A stretch of 64,000 nucleotides of DNA from Peptococcaceae bacterium UBA5767 (lineage in GTDB: Bacteria; Bacillota; TC1; UBA5767). A program made the position numbers and the translations under genes. The stretch lies in NCBI GenBank assembly GCA_002418765.1, contig DIET01000012.1, positions 21,083-85,082 on the forward strand, in the 5' to 3' direction. Each line of letters starts with the position of its first letter. The first letter of the stretch is position 1. Below are positions 44,040-54,700 of the stretch, piece by piece. The notes under the pieces were generated by a model. It was not told where the DNA came from, searched no databases, and was given only the letters and a program-made list of their open reading frames with translations.

Positions 44040-44483
44040 GTGAATCCGACATTGGAAAAATTAAAAAAGCAACTGAGTGATAAAGATATTCACCTTTCGC
44101 ATCAGAGAATGAAGATTCTGCAATATCTTGCAGATCATCCCAGTCACCCCACTGCTGATCAGATTTTTACAGACTTAAAAAAAAGCATTCCAACTTTATC
44201 CAAAACGACCATCTACAACACGCTTAGATTGTTTTTGGAGGCAGGATTGATTCGAGTCCTCAACATTGATGATTATGAGACCAGATACGATACGGTTCTG
44301 GAGGATCATGGGCATTTCCTGTGTAGTCAATGCGGCAGTATTTATAATTTCTCCATTGATCTCACGCACTCTGACATTAAGGGATTGGAAGGCTTTGACA
44401 TCTCTGCAAGAGATGTATATTTCAGTGGCCGGTGTCCACATTGCCTTGCCCGCTTGCAGGATGAAAACAATGTAAAAGAGTAG
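44040..44483 (+). CDS. perR: Fur-family peroxide regulator, PerR-like
   Basis: The 147-residue protein (from GTG 44040) has the winged helix (HQRMKILQYLADHPSHPTAD, TLSKTTIYNTLRLF) and the metal sites of Fur proteins: DHGHFLC near 100, CSQC and CPHC for structural zinc. Pairing with katG and a PerR-like box favours PerR over Fur. The frame also opens at ATG 43986, but that start abuts the operator and lacks an SD; AAAGGGA lies 10 bases before GTG 44040. It would repress katG and itself until peroxide oxidises the metal-binding histidines. Confidence 0.85.
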   Translation: MNPTLEKLKKQLSDKDIHLSHQRMKILQYLADHPSHPTADQIFTDLKKSIPTLSKTTIYNTLRLFLEAGLIRVLNIDDYETRYDTVLEDHGHFLCSQCGSIYNFSIDLTHSDIKGLEGFDISARDVYFSGRCPHCLARLQDENNVKE

Positions 44484-44601
44484 GAAACGACTGACTTTTC
44501 GCTCCTGATTTGTGAACCATATAACCATATGGAAGAAATGGGTCAAGAAAAGGGGATTGGTTGAGAGGGAAGTATTTTGTATGCAGATTATCGCTTTGTG
44601 A

Positions 44602-46839
<2,238 letters not shown>

Positions 46840-46882
46840 CTGATGGCAAGGCAAGCTGGCATAAAGAGGGTGTGAGAAAGAG

Positions 46883-47314
46883 GTGAACTGGATGATGAGA
46901 TATTCAGTGAGAAAAATGGGATTGGCTGTACTGGGGACTGTATCGTTGGTCTTGGGGCTGGTGGGCATTTTTATACCGGTCCTGCCTACGACGCCATTTC
47001 TTCTTTTGGCCTCTTTTTGCTACCTTCGAAGCTCGAAAAAAATGTACGACTGGCTGATTCATCATCCGTATTTTGGCTCTTATATCTATGGTTATATTAC
47101 CTATAAGGCTGTCTCTCGAAAAACCAAAAGAGGCGCCCTGATTTTTCTTTGGTTGACACTCATTTTGTCTATGATTTTGGTTGCGTTTTGGCATGTAAGA
47201 GTCTTTTTGCTGCTGGTGGGATTGGGTGTGACATGGCATCTATTGACGCTTAAAACCTTAGGTCCAAAAGAAGAAACGGAAGCGTGCGATCAACAGGGTC
47301 TCAGCCAGGAATAA
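46883..47314 (+). CDS. DUF454 (YbaN-like) membrane protein
   Basis: A 143-residue protein with three or four helices. GLVGIFIPVLPTTPFLLLASFCYLRSSKK is the DUF454 signature, followed by LIHHPYFGSYIYGY. Function unknown; YbaN-like proteins are often near heme or stress genes. The start may be GTG 46883 or ATG 46892, the latter 9 bases after GAGG. It lies 44 bases after katG and may be co-transcribed. Confidence 0.8.
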   Translation: MNWMMRYSVRKMGLAVLGTVSLVLGLVGIFIPVLPTTPFLLLASFCYLRSSKKMYDWLIHHPYFGSYIYGYITYKAVSRKTKRGALIFLWLTLILSMILVAFWHVRVFLLLVGLGVTWHLLTLKTLGPKEETEACDQQGLSQE

Positions 47315-47411
47315 CATGTCGCTGGTTTGGCGTGGCTGGCTGGGCCACAGTCTAGTATCATACTTTTGAAATGGTAACGGTTGAATAAGGGGGATTCCCT
47401 AAGGTGATCGC

Positions 47412-47756
47412 ATGGAACAAAAAAGAAAGAATCTCTATGATTATTCGTTAGGTTCTTCAGAACAAGAAATCAAAGAGATACTGCTTGGTCATGCACAGGT
47501 ACGCATTGAGCGCATCATTAGCTCTGGTCAAACCAGCGAGTGGTACGATCAAGAAGAGGATGAATGGGTCGCATTGCTCCAGGGTCAGGCGATTTTGAGT
47601 TATGAGGGGAATCAAAAAGATTGTTTGTCCCCAGGTGATGTTGTGTTCATCCCGGCGCACAAAAAACACAAGGTGAGCGCTACCTCTGTGACGCCACCTT
47701 GCGTGTGGTTGTGTGTTTTTATGGGCAATGACGAAGTGGACAAGTGTTCATCATGA
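47412..47756 (+). CDS. Cupin-domain protein
   Basis: A 114-residue single-cupin protein: EWYDQEEDEWVALLQGQAIL and LSPGDVVFIPAHKKHKV carry the two cupin motifs (E and H metal ligands partly kept). Relatives include small metal-binding cupins of unknown role. The end (CVWLCVFMGNDE) is atypical. The SD is weak (AAGGTGATCGC). A bidirectional terminator follows. Confidence 0.75.
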   Translation: MEQKRKNLYDYSLGSSEQEIKEILLGHAQVRIERIISSGQTSEWYDQEEDEWVALLQGQAILSYEGNQKDCLSPGDVVFIPAHKKHKVSATSVTPPCVWLCVFMGNDEVDKCSS

Positions 47757-47757
47757 T

Positions 47758-47799
47758 ATAAAAAAGACGTAGCCTAAAATAAGGGCTACGTCTTTTTTG
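47758..47799. terminator. Bidirectional terminator
   Basis: 47760-47774 (A6 then GACGTAGCC) pairs perfectly with 47784-47798 (GGCTACGTC then T6) around a 9-base loop. It sits between the convergent cupin and OsmC genes. Confidence 0.9.
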
Positions 47800-47819
47800 A
47801 GGTGCATGGGTTTTGCTGT

Positions 47820-48221
47820 TTACGCTTTTTCCGACAGATCGGTTATGGTCACAAACTGTGGTGGATTTGCAAAATGCTTCTTGACCGCGCACAGATCCAT
47901 GCTACGGATAACCCCAGCTTCATATTTTTCAGGAAATCCTTCCGGTGTGATGAGCTTCAAGGTGACTTTGGAAATCAGTCCTGTTGCCAAATCATTTTCC
48001 AAATCCATAGCGATCGACATGCCTGTGGTGTCAATGCCGCGGCTCTGGCAGAACCCCAGCGCATAAATGCCTGCACAGGTGCCGATGGAAGATAAGAATA
48101 GAGAAAAAGGTGTTGGCGCACTGCCATCACCACCGCCATGGACCGATTGATCGGTCTCTATCATAAAATCTCCCACTTGCGCATAAACCTTTTTTCCTCC
48201 TGGAAAAGTAATGTTGATCAT
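47820..48221 (-). CDS. OsmC/YhfA-family peroxiredoxin-like protein
   Basis: A 133-residue OsmC-fold protein. The two reactive cysteines are in LSSIGTCAGIYA and MDLCAVKKHF, as in OsmC/Ohr proteins that reduce organic peroxides. The HGGGDGSAPTPFSLF block matches the YhfA-like subgroup. On the minus strand, GAGGAGGT lies 5 bases before the ATG. It adds to the oxidative-stress set around perR-katG, although it is transcribed separately. Confidence 0.88.
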   Translation of the reverse strand: MINITFPGGKKVYAQVGDFMIETDQSVHGGGDGSAPTPFSLFLSSIGTCAGIYALGFCQSRGIDTTGMSIAMDLENDLATGLISKVTLKLITPEGFPEKYEAGVIRSMDLCAVKKHFANPPQFVTITDLSEKA

Positions 48222-48934
48222 ATGTTTACCTCCTCAATTCGTTTCTTGGTTATTATATGCTCTTCAGGATCATTATTCAAAAATATGACCACTCTGGCAG
48301 GATTTTTTTTTCAGTTGGGGAAAAATGAATAAGAAAGAAGGCAATGCAGCTTTCGTAAGGGGAAGCATCTTTTTTTCTGTTGGCATGGGAAGAAGATACA
48401 CGGAGGAATGATGAATCGTCGCAGATTTTGGTAGGGTGGCAAGCATTTCCTTGGTCCTGAGTGCTGTTGTTTCTTATGTATACAGTAGCCTTGTTTGGGG
48501 AAGTGGTGTTTTTAATTGGGAGGTCGCTTGGCGTTTGCTATTGTGCTGGGTGTTGTATTTGCGTTCATGGACAAAACACCATAGTAGGGTGGTGCGTTCC
48601 CCATTTTTCTATGTGGTCATAGAGCATGATTTTACCAGCGGTCTTCATCAGATCGGGTTCATTGGTGACACAGGGTACTCTCCCAGTTTTCATGTCGTTG
48701 AGTAGGATATCAGTATATTGCCAGTGGATGTGGAGACAGGGAATAGGGTGAGAAAGAAATGAGTTCCATGAAGAAGCAAGTATTGGCCAATGGGAGGGTA
48801 GCATAGAAAACAAATCTCTTCGCTGTTTACCATTATGTGATGGGTGATATCAGCAAGCAGGGAACAAGCATATTTAGACAGGGCACGGAGAACAGATAGG
48901 TAAAAAGAATCCTGAGGTATGATGGGAGCGTAAG
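48222..48934. other. Long intergenic region, possible broken ORF
   Basis: Only the possible frameshifted membrane peptide at 48408-48705 is noted. The remainder (48222-48407 and 48706-48934) shows no gene, hairpin or known motif. GTATGATGGGAGCG before 48935 is the probable SD region of the epimerase gene. Confidence 0.4.
48408..48705 (+). pseudogene. Possible broken small membrane protein
   Basis: GGAGG at 48402-48406 precedes ATG 48408, which gives MMNRRRFW and then stops. In the adjacent frame, from GTG 48436, a hydrophobic stretch (ASISLVLSAVVSYVYSSLVW) continues to 48705. Joined by one frameshift near 48430 it would be a small membrane protein. The second half lacks any recognised family, so this may be chance. 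Confidence 0.25.
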
Positions 48935-49933
48935 ATGATGGATGAAATCTATTTGGTGACGGGGGCGGCGGGGCACCTGGGCAGTGCGGTGGTTAGAGAA
49001 TTGCTCGGTATGAGCAAAAGAGTACGTGCGCTGGTATTGCCACGGGAAAAGAACCTTCCCTTTGGAGATGTTGAAATCTGTTATGGCAATGTTTGTGATT
49101 CCAAGAGCCTGGATGGTTTTTTTCAGCACAAGGAAAATGAGAAACTGTATGTGATTCATTGTGCTGGGGTTGTCTCTATTGCCTCCAGGTTTATTCAGAA
49201 TGTCTACGATGTGAACGTAACGGGGACGAAAAATGTGGTGGATTGGTGTGAGCGATGTAAAGTCAATCGGTTGGTTTATGTGAGCTCTGTTCATGCGATT
49301 CCAGAAAAACCTGTGGGGGAGGATGTGGTGGAAACACGTGTTTTCCATCCGGATGAGGTTACAGGCATATACGCCAAAACCAAATCCGAAGCGACAGCCC
49401 ATGTGCTGGCTGCGGCTAGCCGTGGTCTTTCCTTGTGTGTTGTTCATCCTACTGGTATTTGCGGTCCTTTTGATCAAGGAAGCGGGCACATGACTACGCT
49501 GGTGCTTGATTATGTCAAGGGTCGATTGGTCGCCAGCATGAAGGGCGGATATGATTTTGTTGATGTTCGGGATGTGGCGACAGGAATCATTTCTTGTCTT
49601 ACGAAGGGAAGATCTGGGGAGTGTTATATCTTGTCCAATCGGTATTTTGAAATCAAAGAGATTCTGGATATGCTTCATGATATCACAGGAAAAAGAAAGA
49701 TCAGGCTCATACTGCCTCTTTGGTTTGTCAGGCTTACTGCGTCCTTGTCGGAAACATACTATAGGATTTTGCAGCAACCACCACTTTATACACCTTATTC
49801 TATATATACTATTTCATCTGCTGCTCATTTTTCGAATCAGAAAGCCAGAGCGGAATTGGATTATTGTACCAGGGACATGAGAGTAACACTGGGAGATACA
49901 GTTGCGTGGTTAGAAAACGAGGGTAGGTTGTGA
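48935..49933 (+). CDS. NAD-dependent epimerase/dehydratase (extended SDR)
   Basis: A 332-residue Rossmann enzyme: YLVTGAAGHLGSAVVREL (NAD loop), HCAGVVSI, VYVSSVHAI and the catalytic Y-x3-K as YAKTKSEA near 148. HPTGICGPFD follows as in 3-beta-HSD and dihydroflavonol-reductase-like epimerases. It reduces or epimerises a sugar nucleotide or a small ketone; the substrate is unknown. Start 48935 or 48938. Stands alone; a hairpin at 50175 may terminate it. Confidence 0.83.
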   Translation: MMDEIYLVTGAAGHLGSAVVRELLGMSKRVRALVLPREKNLPFGDVEICYGNVCDSKSLDGFFQHKENEKLYVIHCAGVVSIASRFIQNVYDVNVTGTKNVVDWCERCKVNRLVYVSSVHAIPEKPVGEDVVETRVFHPDEVTGIYAKTKSEATAHVLAAASRGLSLCVVHPTGICGPFDQGSGHMTTLVLDYVKGRLVASMKGGYDFVDVRDVATGIISCLTKGRSGECYILSNRYFEIKEILDMLHDITGKRKIRLILPLWFVRLTASLSETYYRILQQPPLYTPYSIYTISSAAHFSNQKARAELDYCTRDMRVTLGDTVAWLENEGRL

Positions 49934-50235
49934 ATCATCTTACCTAGTATTCTCACTCAGATAATGCATGCGGTCATGTTAGTAGATATAAATAGGAATG
50001 TTCTTGCTCAGAAGGTATCTGCTGCTGGAAATAGCTTGTTGATATTAGAAACCATTTTCGTGGTTATTTTGTTCAATAAAACATAGTAGGTGTTTCTTTT
50101 GTAGACATGTTGCAGGTGATTGCAAAAATTGGGAGGGTTAGTATTCGAAATCTCATAAAAATTGTTTTCATTTCGCCTGGTGAGTCCTCCAGGCTTTTTG
50201 TTTGGTTGTCGAATGTGAGCGCTATCACTGGCCTT
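49934..50235. other. Intergenic
   Basis: No gene. It contains the hairpin terminator at 50175-50199 and otherwise A+T-rich sequence with nothing recognised. Confidence 0.45.
50175..50199 (+). terminator. Hairpin terminator
   Basis: GCCTGG (50175-50180) pairs with CCAGGC (50189-50194), then TTTTTG. Likely ends the epimerase transcript. Confidence 0.6.
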
Positions 50236-50652
50236 TTATTGTTTGTGTTTTTTCATGAGTAACTTGTACCAATAATAGAGCGTGCATCCAAAACAGTAGC
50301 CACTGAGTGCTGCCAAAGCAACGGTGGCCAACAATGCGGATATGATGAAGCCAGCAGTACTGAGATGGAAGAGAAACAACAGTATGGATATGGTCAGAAA
50401 CAAGACCGCCAGGATTTGGTTGAAACGGCTTAGTTCCAAGGACTCTGTTTTGGCATGTATGATTTGTTTAGACAGTAAAGGTTTGGCCATCTGAATGAAA
50501 AGGTTGCCCTTGATTCCTCGCAGAAGCGCTATCGTCTCAATGAACCACAGGAGGAAAATGAAAGCTGCATTTTGGGTTACAAGTGCGAGCAGTACGAGTA
50601 AGACGATGCCGGTCTGATTGGCATGGATATAAGGCAAGGGGATTTCTTTCAT
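50236..50652 (-). CDS. DUF4395 membrane protein
   Basis: A 138-residue protein with four helices: HANQTGIVLLVLLALVTQN at the start and SGYCFGCTLYYWYKLL at the end are the DUF4395 signature (two cysteines in the last helix). These proteins often accompany thioredoxin or sulfur-relay genes; here it follows mnmA on the same strand, 32 bases away, so co-transcription and a sulfur/redox link are plausible. AAAGGA lies about 8 bases upstream on the minus strand. Confidence 0.8.
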   Translation of the reverse strand: MKEIPLPYIHANQTGIVLLVLLALVTQNAAFIFLLWFIETIALLRGIKGNLFIQMAKPLLSKQIIHAKTESLELSRFNQILAVLFLTISILLFLFHLSTAGFIISALLATVALAALSGYCFGCTLYYWYKLLMKKHKQ

Positions 50653-50684
50653 AGGGATGATCCTTTCTTTTTGTTTGGGAACGC

Positions 50685-51809
50685 TCAGTGGATAGGGAAG
50701 TGAGATACACTTGGTTGTGGTGGAGATAGGCTCTCGTTGGTGCGTAAGATGACACCGCCTCCAATCACATAATCTCCATCATAGAGGACGACAGCCTGGC
50801 CTTGGGTGATAGCTCGCTGGGGTTCGTCGAAAGTGACCTGTATCTGGTTGTTTTCCAGAGGAATAACGGTCGCCCACTGCTCTGGTTCGCGGTAGCGGAT
50901 TTTGGCTTTTAAGCGTATGCTGTGTTCTAAACTTTTGCCGCTGATCCAGTTGATGTCATGAGCAATCAAGGTGGTGCCATATAGTCCGGATTCTTCACAT
51001 AGAACAATGGTATTGTTTTCTGGGTGTATGGAATGCACGTAGACAGGCCGTGGAAAGGATAGCCCTAGTCCTTTTCTTTGCCCGATTGTGTAATGGATGA
51101 TTCCTTTATGTTGACCTAAAATCTTTCCATCCAGACCAATGAAATGTCCTTTTGCATAATGCCTACGGGTTTTGTTTTTTATGAAACGGGCATAATCGCC
51201 ATCTGGGACAAAACAGATATCTTGACTGTCTGCTTTGTCTGCATTGTTGAATCTGAATTTTCTGGCCAAAAAACGCACCTTCGGTTTGGTATAATCGCCA
51301 AGAGGGAAGAGAGTGTGTGCCAATTTCTCTTGTGTCAGGGTATAGAGAACATAGCTTTGATCTTTGGTGGCATCAACCGCTTTTTTTAGGAAAAATTGGT
51401 CGCCTTGTTGCTCGATACGAGCATAATGGCCGGTCACGACATAGTAATAGTCCAGTTCCTTGGCCCGGCGATACAGTTGATCAAATTTGAGATAGCGATT
51501 GCAATCGATGCAGGGATTGGGTGTTTGTCCGTTTTCGTAGGCCTGGATAAAATGTTGTATGACATCCTTATGGAATTGATCTTTAAAATTAAAAACATAG
51601 TAAGGTATGTTCAGTTGTATGGAGATCCGTCGGGCATCTTCGATATCGGCCAGTGAGCAACAGGTTGCTCCACCAGCAAGGTCATTTTCTTCGCCCTGAA
51701 ACAGTTTCATGGTAATACCCAAGCAATCCATTCCTTTTCCTTTGATCAAGTAGGCAGCGACACTGCTGTCAACGCCTCCACTCATCGCGATTAGTGCTCT
51801 TTTTTTCAT
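50685..51809 (-). CDS. mnmA: tRNA-specific 2-thiouridylase MnmA
   Basis: The 374-residue enzyme thiolates U34 of tRNA-Lys, -Glu and -Gln. IAMSGGVDSSVAAYLI is the PP-loop ATP site. The catalytic cysteines are in NPCIDCN and DSQDICFVPDG. TKDQSYVLYTL and KGLGLSFPRPVYVHSIH are family blocks. The start at MKKRALIA (51809) is chosen over the longer frame to 51851, because MnmA proteins begin a few residues before the PP-loop. An Rrf2 regulator lies upstream on the same strand, with a palindromic operator between them. No iscS/iscU is adjacent. Confidence 0.95.
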   Translation of the reverse strand: MKKRALIAMSGGVDSSVAAYLIKGKGMDCLGITMKLFQGEENDLAGGATCCSLADIEDARRISIQLNIPYYVFNFKDQFHKDVIQHFIQAYENGQTPNPCIDCNRYLKFDQLYRRAKELDYYYVVTGHYARIEQQGDQFFLKKAVDATKDQSYVLYTLTQEKLAHTLFPLGDYTKPKVRFLARKFRFNNADKADSQDICFVPDGDYARFIKNKTRRHYAKGHFIGLDGKILGQHKGIIHYTIGQRKGLGLSFPRPVYVHSIHPENNTIVLCEESGLYGTTLIAHDINWISGKSLEHSIRLKAKIRYREPEQWATVIPLENNQIQVTFDEPQRAITQGQAVVLYDGDYVIGGGVILRTNESLSPPQPSVSHFPIH

Positions 51810-51869
51810 GATATATCGCTCGCTTATCATGCGGCAATGACCGCAAGACAATGAATCCTCCCCTTCTTA

Positions 51870-51895
51870 CCTATATAACCTATCGGTTAAGTAGG
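51870..51895 (-). promoter_or_regulatory. Nested palindromic operator before mnmA
   Basis: CCTA-AACC-GGTT-TAGG arranged as two nested, exactly symmetric pairs: CCTA (51870) with TAGG (51892), and AACC (51877) with GGTT (51885), centred on TATC. It lies directly downstream of the probable -10, where a repressor would block transcription. The adjacent Rrf2-family gene is the obvious candidate binder. Confidence 0.5.
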
Positions 51896-51924
51896 AATTT
51901 ATCATATGGAGACTGGGTTGTCAA
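51896..51924 (-). promoter_or_regulatory. Promoter of mnmA
   Basis: On the minus strand, TTGACA (51924-51919), a 17-base spacer, then TAAATT (51901-51896). The palindrome at 51870-51895 begins immediately after. Confidence 0.55.
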
Positions 51925-51959
51925 TGCAAAAATTGTAAATGAAAAAGGTTTGGGAATAT

Positions 51960-52394
51960 TTAGATGTGATAAGGAGGATCTGATGCTGCTTGCTGTTGGA
52001 TGAGATCCTCAATGGTGATATTTTCTAAATAGTCGTCTATAAGTTTATGCAACTCTTGCCACATGGGTAGGGTGAGACATTGGCCAGAACGCTCACAAGT
52101 GTTGGGTTCGTGTTCCAGACAAGAAATGGGGGCGAGATTGCCCTCCAGCAGTTTCAGAACAGTGCCTACGGTGATTTGGCTAGGATGATGAGCCAGTTTG
52201 TACCCACCGTCTTTGCCTCGTTGACTCATGACCAAGCCTCTTTTGTGGAGGATTGAGACGATGCTCTCTAGATATTTGGTGGACATGTTTTGCAACCGGG
52301 CAATCTCTTTGAGGGATAAGAAATTTTCATCATGATGTTGGGCGAGTTCCACAATGATGCGAAGAGCATATCTGCCCCTTGTAGATATTTTCAT
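51960..52394 (-). CDS. Rrf2-family regulator, IscR-like
   Basis: A 144-residue winged-helix regulator: MKISTRGRYALRIIVELAQH, LKEIARLQNMSTKYLESIVS and GKDGGYKLA are the Rrf2 signature. Three cysteines in SCLEHEPNTCERSGQC match the Fe-S-binding loop of IscR-type members, so it may sense iron-sulfur or cysteine status. GGAGGA precedes the ATG on the minus strand. Placed just upstream of mnmA, whose product draws sulfur from cysteine desulfurase, it may match thiolation to sulfur supply. Confidence 0.88.
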   Translation of the reverse strand: MKISTRGRYALRIIVELAQHHDENFLSLKEIARLQNMSTKYLESIVSILHKRGLVMSQRGKDGGYKLAHHPSQITVGTVLKLLEGNLAPISCLEHEPNTCERSGQCLTLPMWQELHKLIDDYLENITIEDLIQQQAASDPPYHI

Positions 52395-52534
52395 AAGGTT
52401 TCCTCCAAAATGCAGGCGATGAAATGATTATGTTTATTCTACTATAGGTTTGCTAGGATATACAATGGTCAGGTACAAATGATTGGGGAATGACTTGTTG
52501 CTATGTTATTTTGTGGACACATATGTGCCTGTGC

Positions 52535-52540
52535 TATAAT
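52535..52540 (+). promoter_or_regulatory. Probable -10 of the RibD-C gene
   Basis: TATAAT at 52535-52540 with TTGTGG at 52511-52516 upstream (18-base spacer), about 60 bases before the chosen start. The location makes the longer frame from 52503 impossible if transcription begins here. Confidence 0.5.
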
Positions 52541-52598
52541 GTGGTCAATCGAATTGGTGTCGGTGGTGGATTACAAGATGGAAACAAGGAGGAAAGAG

Positions 52599-53555
52599 AT
52601 GGCATTACCAGAAATGGTTTTTGATGCAGAAGAAATAAGACTTAAGCGCATTGTCGATCACACAGCTCTATTGGGATATGAGGAAGCAGGTTTTGTTTGC
52701 GGTAAAATAGATCAGGTGTACGGGCCTTTGGCTTTTCGCAAGAAACCGGAGGGGAGACCCCTTGTTTACGCATCCTATGTGATGTCTGTCGATGGAAAAA
52801 TTGCCTTTATGGACAATGAGGTTGGTCCCTTGATTGCCCAAAACAATTACCTTGATCCTAACGGTGCTTTGGCTGATTTTTGGATTCTGAATATGCTCCG
52901 GGGTCAAAGTGATGGAATCATCATTGGATCGGGAACCCTGATCAAGGAGCCAAACTATTCCGGGAGTGCCTATGACAGAGATATTTTGGATGCCAGAAGG
53001 GCAGCCGGAAAACCTTTGGCTCCCTGGACTGTCATCGTGACCAGGTCAGGACAAAATATTCCTTTTCACAATCCTGTTTTTCAGTGTGAAGAGGTTCCCT
53101 TTTTGATAGCCACTTCCCCTGTGGGGTACCAGTCATTGATTAAGGACTTGCCAAAAGATCATGTTTTGCTTCCCGTTTGTCAGAATGAGGATGACCAAGA
53201 GACCATCAGACGAGTCATAAGGAATTGTCCAGATAAGATTGCTGTTTTTGTCTCTGGGAATGAAGATGAACCGGATTCATCTGCCTTGATGAAGGTGCTT
53301 GATGCCATGGGCATGGAAAAAGTGCTGGTGGAGTCTCCTGCTTACTGCCACCATTTGATGCAAAAAAAGCTATTGCACGAGATTTTTATCAATACGTCTT
53401 GTGTGTTTGTCGGCGGGCAGGCGACGGGGATCGGTAGTAGTGAAACACCGTTTCTATCAACAGATCACCCGCATTGTGATATTGTTTCCATACATCTTCA
53501 CCAAACCAATTTTCTTTATACACGGTATTGTTTTCGTTATGATGTTATGCCTTAG
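52599..53555 (+). CDS. RibD C-terminal domain reductase
   Basis: A 318-residue protein with the RibD-C/dihydrofolate-reductase fold: YASYVMSVDGKIAFMD at the start of the domain (about 50-66), GIIIGSGTLIKEPNYS near 110 and KVLVESPAYCHHLMQKKLLHE near 245, with ETPFLSTD late. It lacks the cytidine-deaminase half of RibD, and no riboflavin genes are near, so it may reduce another pyrimidine or pterin-like substrate with NADPH. AAGGAGG lies 7 bases before ATG 52599. Confidence 0.8.
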   Translation: MALPEMVFDAEEIRLKRIVDHTALLGYEEAGFVCGKIDQVYGPLAFRKKPEGRPLVYASYVMSVDGKIAFMDNEVGPLIAQNNYLDPNGALADFWILNMLRGQSDGIIIGSGTLIKEPNYSGSAYDRDILDARRAAGKPLAPWTVIVTRSGQNIPFHNPVFQCEEVPFLIATSPVGYQSLIKDLPKDHVLLPVCQNEDDQETIRRVIRNCPDKIAVFVSGNEDEPDSSALMKVLDAMGMEKVLVESPAYCHHLMQKKLLHEIFINTSCVFVGGQATGIGSSETPFLSTDHPHCDIVSIHLHQTNFLYTRYCFRYDVMP

Positions 53556-53793
53556 CTAGGGAATGAATAAATATGTGCTGGTATCAGCGATACAGGAAGA
53601 TGCGGATTAACCTCTTAAAACCGCAGATAATCATCAAGAAAAGGCAGTTTTTTTTGCAAAGCATAAAACCAATTGAGAAAGATATGTCTTTTTGCGAACC
53701 TGGTGATATCCTTTGATGGGATAGTCAACGATTCTGTTTGTACCTGTTTATTTGTCCATAGGCAGGTAGCAACGCTGGTGATATAATAAGATC

Positions 53794-53898
53794 ATAGAAA
53801 GAGGAATGCCTGACGAGGACTGTGCGTGTGTGGCAAAGCAACGATTTAGATGAGGATACAGAGGCAATGAGCACGCCGGCCAAACAAGGCCGGCTTTT
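53794..53898 (+). ncRNA. Candidate small RNA or leader peptide transcript
   Basis: TATAAT at 53782-53787 (no good -35) is followed about 85 bases later by a strong hairpin terminator (GCCGGCC and GGCCGGC, loop AAACAA, T4). Inside, GAAAGAGGA precedes ATG 53806, which encodes only MPDEDCACVAKQRFR. It could be a small regulatory RNA or a short peptide. Low confidence because the promoter is incomplete. Confidence 0.3.
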
Positions 53899-53899
53899 G
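53875..53899 (+). terminator. GC-rich hairpin terminator
   Basis: GCCGGCC (53875-53881) pairs with GGCCGGC (53888-53894), followed by TTTT. Confidence 0.75.
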
Positions 53900-54172
53900 A
53901 TTTGCAGCGAGAAGGGCTTAAGACGTTTCCATCCTGGGTGGAACAGCAAAAAAGACTGAAAAACTTGTACTAAATGGATCAGCATCTTTAATGGGATGTT
54001 TCGGAGACATCTCGTTCAGTCGGAAAAGTCAAGGAGGTGAGTTCTACTTATCAGATTGCACAGCAAGATATGTTCTTGGCATAGCCTAAGTTTGATTTGC
54101 CTATTTTGTATTTGGCACAAGGGGAATCAATTGTTTCAGAGGGTGTCTTGTGCCGGGAGAGGAGTGGTTTTG

Positions 54173-54700
54173 GTGAGGAAGTCTCGTAGAGTTTTGGCTG
54201 TTGTGGTGATGTTGCTGATGCTGGTGAGTCTGAGTGGTTGTATATTGCTTCCTGTGGGGTCCAGTGGTGTAAAGGCTTCAGGGGGTGGCCTCATTGATTC
54301 GTTGACCCAAGAAGAAGGTGACTTTGCTTCCTTTGGATTCAACGTGCAAATTACGCAAGAGCCCATTGAATCAGCTACGGTAACAGAAGTGTTGTATGCA
54401 AAGGGCCGATTCCAGCTTCATGATATTGCTTATGGATTTTCTATGAATGCTGATATTTCTGCTGTTCTTTATTGCGCCGATGATGAAGGAGAATGGCCAG
54501 ATAAGACCATTTTCTTTGCGGGTGTAGCGGACCCTGATCCAAAAGATTTAGGAGATGAGTTGCAAGCTGTCATCATCGCAACAGATTATCCTGATGGCCG
54601 TCAGTGGGTCAGCATATCGGTGCAAGATGCTGACGGTGCGGAGGTATATGCCAATTCAGGTTATCAAAAAGCGGGGAATATCAAAGTTAAAGTCCAGTGA
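54173..54700 (+). CDS. Putative lipoprotein, unknown
   Basis: A 175-residue exported protein. From GTG 54173 it reads as a typical lipoprotein signal: basic start, hydrophobic VLAVVVMLLMLVSLSGC, lipobox cysteine near 23. The mature part has a TQEEGDFASFGFNVQI-type segment and no recognised domain. AGAGGAG lies about 9 bases before the GTG; the longer frame from 54056 adds an implausible cysteine-rich start. A terminator follows at 54740. Function unknown. Confidence 0.65.
   Translation: MRKSRRVLAVVVMLLMLVSLSGCILLPVGSSGVKASGGGLIDSLTQEEGDFASFGFNVQITQEPIESATVTEVLYAKGRFQLHDIAYGFSMNADISAVLYCADDEGEWPDKTIFFAGVADPDPKDLGDELQAVIIATDYPDGRQWVSISVQDADGAEVYANSGYQKAGNIKVKVQ

Larger units (their letters stand above)
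53556..54172. other. Intergenic with a possible short transcript
   Basis: No protein gene is firmly supported. TATAAT (53782) and a terminator (53875-53898) delimit a possible small RNA, listed separately. The 54056-54172 part is in frame with the next lipoprotein but lies upstream of its SD. Confidence 0.4.

Noticed and set aside
48833..49777. Long minus-strand frame of 314 codons
   Set aside because: It is antisense to the epimerase gene, which has clear motifs; the frame is an antisense shadow.
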